DNA from: an uncultured Clostridia bacterium
GTDB taxonomy: Bacteria > Bacillota > Clostridia > TANB77 > CAG-508
Reading direction: 5' to 3'
Assembly (NCBI GenBank): GCA_934120675.1
Contig: CAKOUU010000014.1
Location: 1 to 44,122, forward strand
Length of the DNA stretch: 44,122 bases
Shown here: in pieces, positions 1 to 7,411 of the stretch
Position numbering within the stretch: the first letter of the stretch is position 1
Layout of the letters: the number at the start of each line of letters is the position of its first letter
Notes under the pieces: generated by a model
Databases searched by the model: none
What the model was told of the DNA's origin: nothing
What the model saw: the letters and a program-made list of their open reading frames with translations, nothing else
Translations under genes and position numbers: made by a program

Positions 1-24
1 ACAAATAAGGGAGGTGCATTTTAA

Positions 25-381
25 ATGTACGCAGTAATTGAAAGTTGTGGAAAACAATACAAAGTAGCAGAAGGAGACGTAGTATTCTTCGAAAAATTAG
101 ACGCTGAAGAAGGAAAAAAAGTTACTTTTGATAAAGTAATCTTAGTTTCAAACGAAGGAAAAGTAGAAGTTGGAAATCCTTATGTTAAAAGTATGAAAGT
201 TGAAGGAAAAGTTGTTTCACACGGTAAAGGTAAAAAAATCATTGTTTTCAAAATGAAAGCTAAAAAGAATTACAGAAGAAAACAAGGACATAGACAACCA
301 TACACAAAAGTTGAAATAACAGCTATCAAATCAACAGCAAGAAAAACAGCAGCTAAAGCTGAAGAAAAAGTAGAAGCATAG
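25..381 (+). CDS. rplU: 50S ribosomal protein L21
   Basis: Structural protein of the large ribosomal subunit that binds 23S rRNA. The 118-aa product has the typical L21 start (MYAVIESCGKQYKV) and the conserved basic segment KKNYRRKQGHRQPYT near residues 81-95, followed by an Ala/Lys/Glu-rich tail. A GGGAGGTG ribosome binding site lies about 8 nt upstream of the ATG. It precedes rpmA (L27), the usual L21-L27 pair. The small cysteine-protease gene prp, found between the two in most Firmicutes, is absent: only 101 nt separate them and these are non-coding. The family call is certain. Confidence 0.98.
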   Translation: MYAVIESCGKQYKVAEGDVVFFEKLDAEEGKKVTFDKVILVSNEGKVEVGNPYVKSMKVEGKVVSHGKGKKIIVFKMKAKKNYRRKQGHRQPYTKVEITAIKSTARKTAAKAEEKVEA

Positions 382-391
382 TTCTACATAA

Positions 392-414
392 TTAATTAAA
401 AAGATTTTAATTAA
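392..414 (+). other. AT-only hairpin between rplU and rpmA
   Basis: Perfect 10-bp inverted repeat (392-401 with 405-414) around a 3-nt loop, in the gap between rplU and rpmA. It is entirely A/T apart from the loop G and has no T-tract beyond its own arm. It could modulate expression between the two genes or be chance in AT-rich DNA. Confidence 0.35.
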
Positions 415-482
415 GAGAAACATATAAAACTAATAGCTATTTATAAAAAGTTATAAAAAGCTAGGCGAAAGGAGTGAGATAA

Positions 483-743
483 ATGGCTCATAAAAAAGGT
501 CAAGGTAGTTCACACAACGGACGTGAGAGTGAATCTAAACGTCTTGGAGTAAAAAGAGCAGACGGACAATTCGTATTAGCTGGAAATATCTTAGTTAGAC
601 AAAGAGGAACAAGAGTATATCCAGGAGTTAACGTTAAAAAAGGTAGTGACGATACACTTTATGCAGTAGTAGACGGAACTGTAAAATTTGAAAGAAAAGG
701 TAGAGACAAAAAACAAGTTAGTGTTTACCCAGTAGAAGCATAG
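483..743 (+). CDS. rpmA: 50S ribosomal protein L27
   Basis: L27 sits near the peptidyl-transferase centre of the 50S subunit. The 86-aa product starts directly with the mature-type sequence MAHKKGQGSS and continues NGRESESKRLGVK, the family signature. An AAGGAGTGAG binding site precedes the ATG. Most Firmicutes L27 proteins carry a roughly 9-aa N-terminal extension removed by the protease Prp. Here there is no extension and no prp gene between rplU and rpmA, so the protein should need no processing. A strong rho-independent terminator follows. The family call is certain. Confidence 0.98.
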   Translation: MAHKKGQGSSHNGRESESKRLGVKRADGQFVLAGNILVRQRGTRVYPGVNVKKGSDDTLYAVVDGTVKFERKGRDKKQVSVYPVEA

Positions 744-749
744 TTTATA

Positions 750-782
750 AATTTGGTTACAAAAGTAGCCAAATTTTTTTTT
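750..782 (+). terminator. rho-independent terminator after rpmA
   Basis: An 11-bp stem (750-760 with 765-775, one T-G wobble) with an AAAA loop runs into nine consecutive Ts (774-782). It lies 7 nt after the rpmA stop and ends the rplU-rpmA unit. Confidence 0.9.
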
Positions 783-802
783 GTAAAATTTTTCAAAAAC
801 CA

Positions 803-831
803 TTTACATTTATAAAAAATTTGTATAAAAT
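803..831 (+). promoter_or_regulatory. sigma-A type promoter for the GT4 glycosyltransferase
   Basis: TTTACA (803-808), 17-nt spacer, TAAAAT (826-831). It lies directly after the rpmA terminator and about 180 nt before the next start codon, so the transcript would carry a long leader. No riboswitch was recognised in that leader. Confidence 0.6.
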
Positions 832-1010
832 ATATCTAATTGAAAAAAATGTCAAAAACGAAAGAAAATTAGTACGAAGCGACCCAAGATTTGTTATCTA
901 AAATTCAAAAAACTAGATGTTAATGAAAAAAGATTAAATATTTGGCAGACAAAATTTGAAAAATTTTGGATGATGATGAACGAGCGAAGCAAGAGAAAGG
1001 GAGATCATTA

Positions 1011-2303
1011 ATGAAAATTTTAATGTTAACATGGGAATATCCACCAAGAGTAGTAGGAGGAATATCAAGAGTAGTATACGATTTATCAAGAACACTACTA
1101 AAAGACGGACATGAAGTAACAGTAGTTACATACAAAGAAGGAGACGCACCAGAATTTGAAGATGACAAAGGAGTAAAAGTATATAGAGTAAACAACTATA
1201 TGATAAACCCAAACAACTTTATAGATTGGATAATGCAATTAAATTTTAACCTAGTTGCAAAAGCAAGTGAAATAATAGCTACAGAAGGAAAATTTGATGT
1301 AATACATGCACACGACTGGCTTGTAGCATATGCAGCAAAAACATTAAAAAATTCATACAATATACCAATAGTATCAACAATACACGCAACAGAAGCAGGA
1401 AGAAACAGTGGAATACATGACGAAACACAAAGATACATAAATGACACAGAATGGATGCTAACATATGAATCATCTGAAGTAATAGTAAATAGTAAATATA
1501 TGAAAAATGAATTACAAAGACTATTTGGATTACCATATGAAAAAATAAACGTAATACCAAATGGTGTAAACATGAATTTATTCAATGGAATAGAAAGAGA
1601 CTATAACTTTAGAAGAAAATTCGCAATGGACAATGAAAAAATCATTCTATTTATGGGAAGATTAGTATATGAAAAAGGAATACAATACTTAATTTCGGCA
1701 ATGCCAAAAATACTAGAAGGATACCATGATGCCAAACTAGTAATTTGTGGAAAAGGCGGAATGATAGATGAACTAAAAGAACAAGTTAATGCAATGGGAA
1801 TAGGAGAAAAAGTATATTTTGCAGGATACATGGCAGGAAAAGATGTACAAAGAATGTACAAAGCAGCAGACATTGCAGTATTCCCAAGTACATATGAACC
1901 ATTTGGAATAGTTGCTCTAGAAGCAATGCTATCAGAAAATCCAATAGTAGTATCAGATATTGGAGGATTAAACGAAATAGTACAACACAAAGAAAATGGA
2001 ATGAAAACATATTGTGGAAATCCAAACTCAATTGCAGATGCAATACTAGAATTATTATATGACCATAAACTATGTGCAGAAATAACAAAAAAAGCAAAAA
2101 ATAAAGTTAGAAACGAATACAATTGGAGCAAAATTTCACAAGATACACACTTTGCTTATCAAAAAGCAATTTGCCAATCAATGGCTGAAAAACAAAAAAG
2201 AGAGCTTGAACAGGAAAGAGCAAAGAAAACAAAAAAAGCAAAAAATACAGAAAAAGAAATTACAAACTTATTGGATTTCAAAAAGAGACATGCATATGCA
2301 TAA
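1011..2303 (+). CDS. GT4-family glycosyltransferase (glycogen-synthase-like)
   Basis: Retaining, GT-B fold glycosyltransferase that moves a sugar from a nucleotide-sugar to an unknown acceptor. The 430-aa product starts MKILMLTWEYPPRVVGGISR, the nucleotide-sugar synthase-like N-terminus with the GG loop. The C-terminal domain carries the EPFGIVALE segment (the E-x7-E type motif) and NPIVVSDIGGLNE. The last 35 residues are Lys/Glu-rich. I chose the ATG at 1011 because AAAGGGAG precedes it and homologous proteins start there; the frame is open 15 codons further upstream. It is monocistronic between its own promoter and terminator. Proteins of this type are often annotated as glycogen synthase, but no glycogen genes are nearby, so the substrate is unknown. 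Confidence 0.88.
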   Translation: MKILMLTWEYPPRVVGGISRVVYDLSRTLLKDGHEVTVVTYKEGDAPEFEDDKGVKVYRVNNYMINPNNFIDWIMQLNFNLVAKASEIIATEGKFDVIHAHDWLVAYAAKTLKNSYNIPIVSTIHATEAGRNSGIHDETQRYINDTEWMLTYESSEVIVNSKYMKNELQRLFGLPYEKINVIPNGVNMNLFNGIERDYNFRRKFAMDNEKIILFMGRLVYEKGIQYLISAMPKILEGYHDAKLVICGKGGMIDELKEQVNAMGIGEKVYFAGYMAGKDVQRMYKAADIAVFPSTYEPFGIVALEAMLSENPIVVSDIGGLNEIVQHKENGMKTYCGNPNSIADAILELLYDHKLCAEITKKAKNKVRNEYNWSKISQDTHFAYQKAICQSMAEKQKRELEQERAKKTKKAKNTEKEITNLLDFKKRHAYA

Positions 2304-2305
2304 AA

Positions 2306-2343
2306 AATTTGGTTGGGATAACTAATCTCAGCCAGATTTTTTT
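2306..2343 (+). terminator. terminator after the GT4 gene
   Basis: A 14-bp stem with three G-T wobbles (2306-2319 with 2325-2338), a 5-nt loop, and a run of Ts to 2343. It begins 3 nt after the stop codon. Confidence 0.8.
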
Positions 2344-2395
2344 AATTTTTAATAAAAATTTTTAAAAATTCTACAAATTTAGCACAAAAATGGTG

Positions 2396-2401
2396 TATAA
2401 T
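2396..2401 (+). promoter_or_regulatory. -10 element upstream of era
   Basis: A perfect TATAAT about 110 nt before the era start. No good -35 hexamer at 16-18 nt was seen. The surrounding sequence resembles the rimP promoter, which has the same CAAAAAT...GTATAATATAGA context. Confidence 0.5.
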
Positions 2402-2451
2402 ATAGACATCAAATAAAAGTCCTTTTTGAAGACAATGTCTCAGTCAGAATT

Positions 2452-2490
2452 GACATCCCAAACAGAACCGTCCACAGAGGGACAAAAGGA
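2452..2490. repeat. degenerate REP-like element in the era leader
   Basis: Contains AAACAGAACCGTCC (2460-2473), flanked by TCCC and GGGA (2456-2459, 2479-2482) that can pair. The same motif with one mismatch occurs on the opposite strand at 28012-28027. On the complementary strand the core reads GGACGGTTCTGTTT, similar to the GGGGACG cores of the larger palindromes at 31144, 36655 and 37676. Confidence 0.45.
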
Positions 2491-2511
2491 CAAAAAGAAA
2501 TGGAGAAAAAA

Positions 2512-3417
2512 ATGAACGAAGAATTTAAATCAGGATTTGTAACAATAATAGGAAGAACAAATGTAGGAAAATCAACATTAATAAATTTATTAGTAGGAGA
2601 AAAAGTAGCAGCAATAGCAAATAAGGTACAAACAACAAGAACAGCAATAAAAGGAATAGTAAACAGAGAAAATTCACAAATAATATTTACAGACACACCA
2701 GGAATACATAAACCAAAACATAAGCTAAATGAAACAATGGTAGAAACATCATTTGCAACAATACCAGACTCAGATATAGTATTATTTTTAATTGAGGCAA
2801 CAAGTGAAGATATAGGCAGAGGTGATAGAATAATATTAGACAAAATAAAAGAATCAAAAAGAAAAACTATTTTAATAATAAATAAAATTGATTTGGTAAA
2901 AAGAGATAAATTGCTAAATTTAATAGATATATATAGCAAAGAATATGATTTTACAGCAGTTATACCAATTTCAGCATACCAAGAAAAATATAGAGATTTA
3001 ATTTTAGACGAAATTGAAAAGAACCTAAAACCAGGTCCTGCATATTATGATATAGAGGAATATACTGATCAAACATTAAGACAATTGGCTGAAGAGACAA
3101 TAAGAGAAAAAGCTTTAAAATTATTACAAGACGAAGTACCTCACGGAATTTATGTTGAAGTAGAAAAAATGAATTTAAGACAAAATAAACAAGGTGAAGA
3201 TATTTATGATATAGAAGCTACAATTTATTGCTTAAGAGAATCACATAAAGGAATAATAATTGGAAAAAATGGTGAAATGCTAAAAAGAATAGGCAGGGCA
3301 GCAAGAATTGACATGGAGCAAAACTTCGGACTTAAAGTTAATTTGAAAACTTGGGTAAAAGTTAAAAATGACTGGCTTGACAATGATTCTATTGTTAGTA
3401 AATTTAAACTTAAATAA
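2512..3417 (+). CDS. era: GTPase Era
   Basis: Essential GTPase that binds 16S rRNA and helps mature the 30S subunit. N-terminal G domain: G1 GRTNVGKST (residues 14-22; the usual Pro is Thr here), G3 DTPG followed by HKPKHKLNE, G4 NKID. The C-terminal KH domain carries the GIIIGKNGEMLKRIG motif. I prefer the ATG at 2512 (301 aa), giving MNEEFKSGFVTIIGR as in other Era proteins, with GGAG 6 nt upstream; an in-frame ATG at 2500 would add four residues. yqzL and recO follow, the usual Firmicutes order. The call is certain; only the start is open. Confidence 0.96.
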   Translation: MNEEFKSGFVTIIGRTNVGKSTLINLLVGEKVAAIANKVQTTRTAIKGIVNRENSQIIFTDTPGIHKPKHKLNETMVETSFATIPDSDIVLFLIEATSEDIGRGDRIILDKIKESKRKTILIINKIDLVKRDKLLNLIDIYSKEYDFTAVIPISAYQEKYRDLILDEIEKNLKPGPAYYDIEEYTDQTLRQLAEETIREKALKLLQDEVPHGIYVEVEKMNLRQNKQGEDIYDIEATIYCLRESHKGIIIGKNGEMLKRIGRAARIDMEQNFGLKVNLKTWVKVKNDWLDNDSIVSKFKLK

Positions 3418-3547
3418 TATTCAAAGTTATGATGTTTTAGAAAAAATTTTTAAATTATTAAAGAGCTAAACAAAGAATATTAGTATAAATTTTACAAAAA
3501 TGCAAAAGATAAATTAAAGGATAACCTTTAAAAAGGAGATGAAGCAC

Positions 3548-3727
3548 ATGATTAAAAAAATAGCATGGGATGCATTTAAAAACACAGGAGATATAAATAC
3601 TTTTTTGGAATATAAACAAATACAAAACTTAGAAAAAGGAATACAAGAAATACAGGATATACAAAAAATAACAAATATGAATGTACAAAATATAGAAAAT
3701 GTAAATAACAATAATACACAATTATAA
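3548..3727 (+). CDS. yqzL: YqzL-like small protein
   Basis: A 59-aa protein starting MIKKIAWDAFKNTGDINTFL, matching the short YqzL family (K-x-x-W-x-x-F-x-x-TG-x-I-x-x-YL) that lies between era and recO in Bacillus and Clostridia. Its function is unknown. I chose the ATG at 3548 because AAAAGGAG (3531-3538) ends 9 nt upstream; the alternative ATG at 3539 abuts the binding site. The C-terminus is longer than usual, Gln/Asn-rich and ends in an Asn run. Position and N-terminal motif both support the call. Confidence 0.8.
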   Translation: MIKKIAWDAFKNTGDINTFLEYKQIQNLEKGIQEIQDIQKITNMNVQNIENVNNNNTQL

Positions 3728-3737
3728 AGGGGGGACA

Positions 3738-3805
3738 GAGTTAAAATATTTTAAAGAATAAATAGAATTTTATAAAACAGATAAAATTATTGAATATTTT
3801 AACTC
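3738..3805. repeat. 13-bp inverted repeat spanning the recO leader
   Basis: Perfect 13-bp arms (3738-3750 and 3793-3805) separated by 42 nt, filling the yqzL-recO gap. A run of six Gs followed by ACAG lies just before the left arm (3729-3737). The right arm ends 10 nt before the recO ATG, where a ribosome binding site would be expected; none is visible. Confidence 0.6.
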
Positions 3806-3815
3806 AAATTAATAA

Positions 3816-4544
3816 ATGGCAAATGTAAAGATAAATGGAATAGTAATTGCAGAGAACAATATGGGCGACTATGATAAAATGCTCACAATATTAACACCAA
3901 ATTATGGAAAAATATCTTGTGTTGCTAAAGGAGCACGAAGACCACAAAGTGCTCTTTTAGCTGGAACACAACTATTTTGTTTTGGCGAATATATGATGTA
4001 TAAAGGGACAAACACATATCATATAAACTCGTGCGAAACAATAGAAATTTTCTATAATTTGCGCACAGACTTGGACAAACTTAAATATGCAATACATATA
4101 AATAAAATAATTCAAGATATAACAGAAGAAAACGAAAACTGTTATAAAATTTTACAATTATTTTTAAATACGTTATATACAATATCAGAAACAGATAAAG
4201 ATAAAGATTTTGTGTTAAGTGTATTTAAAATGAGACTTTTATGTATTTTGGGATTTATGCCAAGAGTAACTAAATGTGTGAGTTGCAAAGAAGAAAAAAA
4301 CTTAAGTAAATTTTCAATAAGAGACAATGGATTTAAATGTGATGCATGTGGAAGACAGGACAAGTCTTCTTTAGACATGAGTGAAAGTACAAAAAGTGCT
4401 ATTTTGTATACAATTTCTGCTCCTCCTAAAAAATTGTATTCATTCAGTTTAAAAGATGATAGTTTGCGTGAGTTTGAATTAATTAGCAAAATTTATTTTA
4501 ATGAAAAACTAGAAAAAGAATATAAATTAGAAGATTTGTTTTAA
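3816..4544 (+). CDS. recO: DNA repair protein RecO
   Basis: RecO promotes RecFOR-dependent loading of RecA and anneals single strands during recombinational repair. The 242-aa product has an N-terminal OB fold (NGIVIAENNMGDYDKMLTILT, then GKISCVAKGARRP near residues 31-43), a helical middle, and a zinc site formed by C154, C157, C175 and C178. Length and the downstream position after era/yqzL fit the family. There is no clear Shine-Dalgarno before the ATG at 3816; the region is occupied by a 13-bp inverted repeat. The family call is firm. Confidence 0.93.
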   Translation: MANVKINGIVIAENNMGDYDKMLTILTPNYGKISCVAKGARRPQSALLAGTQLFCFGEYMMYKGTNTYHINSCETIEIFYNLRTDLDKLKYAIHINKIIQDITEENENCYKILQLFLNTLYTISETDKDKDFVLSVFKMRLLCILGFMPRVTKCVSCKEEKNLSKFSIRDNGFKCDACGRQDKSSLDMSESTKSAILYTISAPPKKLYSFSLKDDSLREFELISKIYFNEKLEKEYKLEDLF

Positions 4545-4545
4545 A

Positions 4546-4587
4546 GTATCTGCATATAAAGTAATAAAATATATGCAGATACTTTTT
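4546..4587 (+). terminator. recO terminator formed by the first 43-bp repeat
   Basis: A 14-bp hairpin beginning AGTATCTGCATATA (from 4546) pairs with TATATGCAGATACT, followed by five Ts. It starts 2 nt after the recO stop and doubles as unit 1 of the tandem repeat upstream of the Fic gene. Confidence 0.65.
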
Positions 4588-4702
4588 ATTATCTGCACAT
4601 AAAATGGTAAAAAATATGCAGATACTATTGATTATCTGCATATAAAATGGTAAAATATATGCAGATACTATTGATTATCTACATATAAAATATAATAGAG
4701 AG
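4548..4702. repeat. 43-bp tandem repeat array (3.5 copies), operator-like, upstream of the Fic gene
   Basis: Units start at 4548, 4591, 4634 and 4677; the last is partial. Each unit has the half-sites ATCTGCATAT and ATATGCAGAT in inverted orientation. Adjacent half-sites of neighbouring units also face each other 8 nt apart, so the array holds several dyad sites. The final partial unit carries a TATAAT (4691-4696) 22 nt before the Fic ATG. This looks like an operator array overlapping the Fic promoter; the regulator is unknown. Confidence 0.7.
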
Positions 4703-4712
4703 AAGGAAAAAA

Positions 4713-5759
4713 ATGAGAAAATTTGATTATTCTTTTTTAAATAATGGACTTTTACCTGCAAAATTAACGAATTTAACCGCTGCAATATATTCGTTAAAAA
4801 CAGCATCAAATATAAAAAAAGAAGATTTTGAAAATATATTTACAGAACTTGAAAAAGTAGCAAAAATTCAATCTGTAAAAAGTTCAAATGAAATTGAAGG
4901 TATTGTAACAAGTGATGAACGTATAAGAGAAATTGTAAATCAAAGCAGTAAACCGTTAAATCATAATGAGGCTGAAATTGCTGGATATAGAGACGCATTA
5001 AACACGATACATTTAGAATATACAAAATTAGATTTTACAGAGGATACAATATTAAAATTACATGAAATTTTAATGTCATATACAACATATGAATATGCCG
5101 GAAAATATAAGTTAAATAATAATTATATAATAGAAGAAGATAAACAAGGAAATAGAAAAATAAGATTCAAGCCAATTTCTGCGGAAGAAACACCACAGGC
5201 TATGGAACAATTGACTTTGGCATATATGGAGGCAAGAAATGACTCTAATATTAATCAGCTATTATTAATTCCATGTGTAATATTAGATTTTTTATGTATT
5301 CATCCTTTTAGTGATGGAAATGGTAGGATGTCTAGATTATTATCATTAATGTTATTATACCAAAATGGATTTGAAGTAGGAAAATATATATCTTTTGAAG
5401 AACAAATAAATAAAATGAAAGGGTATTATTATGAATCTTTGAAAGAATCATCACAAAAATGGGAAGAAAATCAAAATGATTATGCACCATTTATGGAAAA
5501 TTTCTTATCTACATTATACATGTGCTATAAAGAATTAGAAAAAAGATTTAGTGTTGTAAACAGTAACAAAATAACAAAAACTTCAAGAATTGAAGCAACA
5601 GTACTAAATAGTGTAATACCAATTTCAAAAAAAGAAATTTGCGAAATACTTCCGGATGTCAGTCCAACAACAGTAGAAAATGTATTGGGAAAAATGGTAA
5701 AAGAAGGTAAAATTGCAAGAGTAGGAACTGCAAGAGCAAGCAGATATATAAAAGCATAG
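4713..5759 (+). CDS. Fic/DOC family protein (predicted AMPylase) with C-terminal winged helix
   Basis: Fic enzymes usually transfer AMP from ATP to Ser/Thr/Tyr of a target protein. The 348-aa product carries the complete active-site motif HPFSDGNGR (residues 197-205). It also has the inhibitory-helix motif S-x-x-x-E-G (SNEIEG, residues 58-63) on the N-terminal side, as in class II Fic proteins that autoinhibit by glutamate intrusion. The C-terminal 70 residues (ISKKEICEILPDVSPTTVENVL) look like a winged-helix DNA-binding domain. Such a domain could bind the operator-like repeat array immediately upstream, giving autoregulation (inference). The AAGGAAAAAA binding site gives the ATG. No antitoxin gene is adjacent; the inhibitory helix is built in. 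The target is unknown. Confidence 0.9.
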   Translation: MRKFDYSFLNNGLLPAKLTNLTAAIYSLKTASNIKKEDFENIFTELEKVAKIQSVKSSNEIEGIVTSDERIREIVNQSSKPLNHNEAEIAGYRDALNTIHLEYTKLDFTEDTILKLHEILMSYTTYEYAGKYKLNNNYIIEEDKQGNRKIRFKPISAEETPQAMEQLTLAYMEARNDSNINQLLLIPCVILDFLCIHPFSDGNGRMSRLLSLMLLYQNGFEVGKYISFEEQINKMKGYYYESLKESSQKWEENQNDYAPFMENFLSTLYMCYKELEKRFSVVNSNKITKTSRIEATVLNSVIPISKKEICEILPDVSPTTVENVLGKMVKEGKIARVGTARASRYIKA

Positions 5760-5834
5760 TAATAGTTTTAAAACTTTGATTTAAATATAATTTGATTATA
5801 CAATAACAAATTTTAAGGAAAAAGAAAAAAATAC

Positions 5835-5863
5835 TTGCAAAAAACAAAAAGAACCTTTATAAT
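5835..5863 (+). promoter_or_regulatory. sigma-A promoter of hpf
   Basis: TTGCAA (5835-5840), exactly 17 nt, TATAAT (5858-5863), 38 nt before the hpf ATG. Confidence 0.8.
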
Positions 5864-5901
5864 GAGGGTAGGCAAAAGTAAAAAAGAAGGGAGCGATTTT
5901 T

Positions 5902-6429
5902 ATGAAAATAAAAATTATAGGAAAAGAACTAAAGATAACAGAAGCAATAAACGATTATGTTGAAAAAAAATTAGACAGAATCGACAAATATTTTGAAGAT
6001 GCCGAAGCAGATGTTACTTTAAAAACAGAAAAAAATGAACAAACAGCAGAAATCTGCATAATAGCAAATGGAGAAAAATACAGAGCTGTAACAGAAGACA
6101 AAGATATGTATGCATCTATAGATAAAGATATAGATATACTAGAAGGTCAAATTAGAAAAGCAAAAACAAAAAAAGAAAAAATGATGAAAGACGCAAGCAT
6201 CAAAACTATGGAAGTAGCAAATGATCACGTTACAGAAATAGCAAATGAAATAATTAAAACATCATACTATGAAATTAAACCAATAACACCAGAAGATGCT
6301 GTATTAAAATTACAAGCACATCCAACACACAATTTCTTAGCTTTTATAAATGTAGAAACAGGAAAAGTAAATGTTATACATAAATTAAAAGACGGAAAAA
6401 ATTATGGATTAGTAGAACCAGAAGCATAA
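5902..6429 (+). CDS. hpf: ribosome hibernation promoting factor, long form
   Basis: Long HPF pairs 70S ribosomes into inactive 100S dimers in stationary phase. The 175-aa product has the N-terminal S30AE domain (MKIKIIGKELKITEAINDYV, beta-alpha-beta-beta-beta-alpha) over residues 1-100. A short linker leads to the C-terminal dimerisation domain (IIKTSYYEIKPITPEDAVLK onward, ending in the NVIHKLKDGKNYGLVEP block). GAAGGGAG precedes the ATG, and the gene has its own strong promoter. It is monocistronic. The call is certain. Confidence 0.96.
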   Translation: MKIKIIGKELKITEAINDYVEKKLDRIDKYFEDAEADVTLKTEKNEQTAEICIIANGEKYRAVTEDKDMYASIDKDIDILEGQIRKAKTKKEKMMKDASIKTMEVANDHVTEIANEIIKTSYYEIKPITPEDAVLKLQAHPTHNFLAFINVETGKVNVIHKLKDGKNYGLVEPEA

Positions 6430-6529
6430 TCAATTAAACAATTTTACATATTAGAATTTATGGATAATTGCAACAATATATGAAAAATAAATATGACTTA
6501 TGATAAATGTAATTAAAAGGTGATTGATT

Positions 6530-6739
6530 ATGAAAATAAAATCAAAAATGAAAGAACAAAAAGGTTCAATAACTTTATATGTATTATTAAGCATGCTATT
6601 TTTTGTTACTGTACTAGTAGGGTTGTATGTTAACTCTAGTTACAAAATGCAACAACAACAAAAGAGTATACAAAAAATACAACAAGGATATGAAAAAACT
6701 AATATAGATGATGAATATAATAAAGTATTGAATAAATAA
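6530..6739 (+). CDS. small single-pass pseudopilin-like protein
   Basis: A 69-aa protein: a basic N-terminus (MKIKSKMKEQK), then G-SITLYVLLSMLFFVTVLVGLYV, one hydrophobic helix of about 21 residues, then a Gln/Lys-rich polar tail likely to be coiled-coil. A Gly before a hydrophobic helix after a short basic leader resembles the K-G cleavage point of TadE/TadF-like pseudopilins, but the Glu at +5 is missing (Tyr there). AAAAGGTGAT precedes the ATG; a TTG six bases upstream is too close to the binding site. It lies 2 kb from the Tad-like cluster and could be an orphan component, or simply a small membrane protein. Confidence 0.55.
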   Translation: MKIKSKMKEQKGSITLYVLLSMLFFVTVLVGLYVNSSYKMQQQQKSIQKIQQGYEKTNIDDEYNKVLNK

Positions 6740-6763
6740 ACTAAAACGAAAAAATTCACATAA

Positions 6764-6790
6764 AAAGGCAGGAAATCAAATCCTGCCTTT
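6764..6790. terminator. bidirectional terminator between the small membrane protein and the SASP gene
   Basis: Perfect 10-bp stem (6764-6773 with 6781-6790) with a 7-nt loop. On the minus strand it is followed by a five-T run, so it terminates the convergent SASP gene well. The plus-strand tail is weaker (TTTATTAT). Confidence 0.8.
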
Positions 6791-6869
6791 ATTATGTATA
6801 AAAGCAAAATTTAACTTTCTACCCTCAATCATAAAGTAATATATTCTGTCAGTATATCAAAAAATGAGA

Positions 6870-7067
6870 CTATTTCATGTTGTTTTCAACTTGTTGTATC
6901 ATTTTTTTAACCATATTACCACCTATTCTACCAGCATCTCTAGCAGAAATGTCACCATTGTATCCGTCTTTTAAATTAACACCAACTTCACTAGCAACTT
7001 CATATTTGAATTTGTCTAAAGCTGTCATAGCTTCTGGAACTAATTTTTTGTTTGAATTGTTTGCCAT
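6870..7067 (-). CDS. alpha/beta-type small acid-soluble spore protein (SASP)
   Basis: SASPs coat spore DNA in the forespore and protect it from UV and chemicals; the germination protease GPR degrades them on germination. The 65-aa product shows the family core: KFKYEVASEVGVNL (GPR cleavage site around E-V-A-S-E) and GDISARDAGRIGGNMVKKMI. AGGAGGTGAATTATA precedes the ATG on the minus strand. It is transcribed toward the hpf side, opposite to most genes here, as expected for an isolated late-sporulation gene. I looked for a sigma-G promoter upstream and saw no convincing match. With spoIVB and spoVG it marks a spore former. Confidence 0.95.
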   Translation of the reverse strand: MANNSNKKLVPEAMTALDKFKYEVASEVGVNLKDGYNGDISARDAGRIGGNMVKKMIQQVENNMK

Positions 7068-7411
7068 TATAATTCACCTCCTGCAAATCTACATTTTCTA
7101 GAAAAAAACATTTGCTTTTTCTAATACTATCATTTGCAAAATTCAAAATAATAAACAGGAAATTTTTTCAAAAATTTTTAAAACTGTAAATAGGCCCCTT
7201 TAGAGCATTTACTTAAGAATTTGTAACACTATTTTGGTCACATTCGAAATATATTCAAAATATCATTCACAGGTATTTCAGGGATTTTTCTTGCTGAACT
7301 GTAACCTAACATCAAAGTGTATTAATAAAAATGTTGTCAAAAAAATTGAAAAAAACAGTAAATTATGATATAAAAATATAAAATACAAATGCAAAAAAGA
7401 GAGGGATAAAA
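7068..7411. other. non-coding gap between the divergent SASP and HAD genes
   Basis: 344 bases with no credible ORF. The left end must hold the SASP promoter (not resolved). The right end holds the HAD promoter (7346-7374). Nothing else was recognised in the middle (7130-7340). Confidence 0.6.
7346..7374 (+). promoter_or_regulatory. sigma-A promoter of the HAD gene
   Basis: TTGAAA (7346-7351), 17-nt spacer, TATAAA (7369-7374), 37 nt before the ATG at 7412. Confidence 0.7.

Noticed and set aside
838..1010. Riboswitch in the long leader of the GT4 gene
   Set aside because: Only weak AT-rich pairing and no recognisable riboswitch core. The similar GCGAAGC-like bits at 876 and 983 are too short to mean anything.
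4548..4702. 43-bp direct repeats as a small CRISPR array
   Set aside because: The units abut directly with no unique spacers, each is internally palindromic, and no cas gene is near. They read better as operator repeats.
7068..7140. Sigma-G promoter for the SASP gene
   Set aside because: Expected from biology, but I could not find a -35/-10 pair with correct spacing on the minus strand, so none is claimed.
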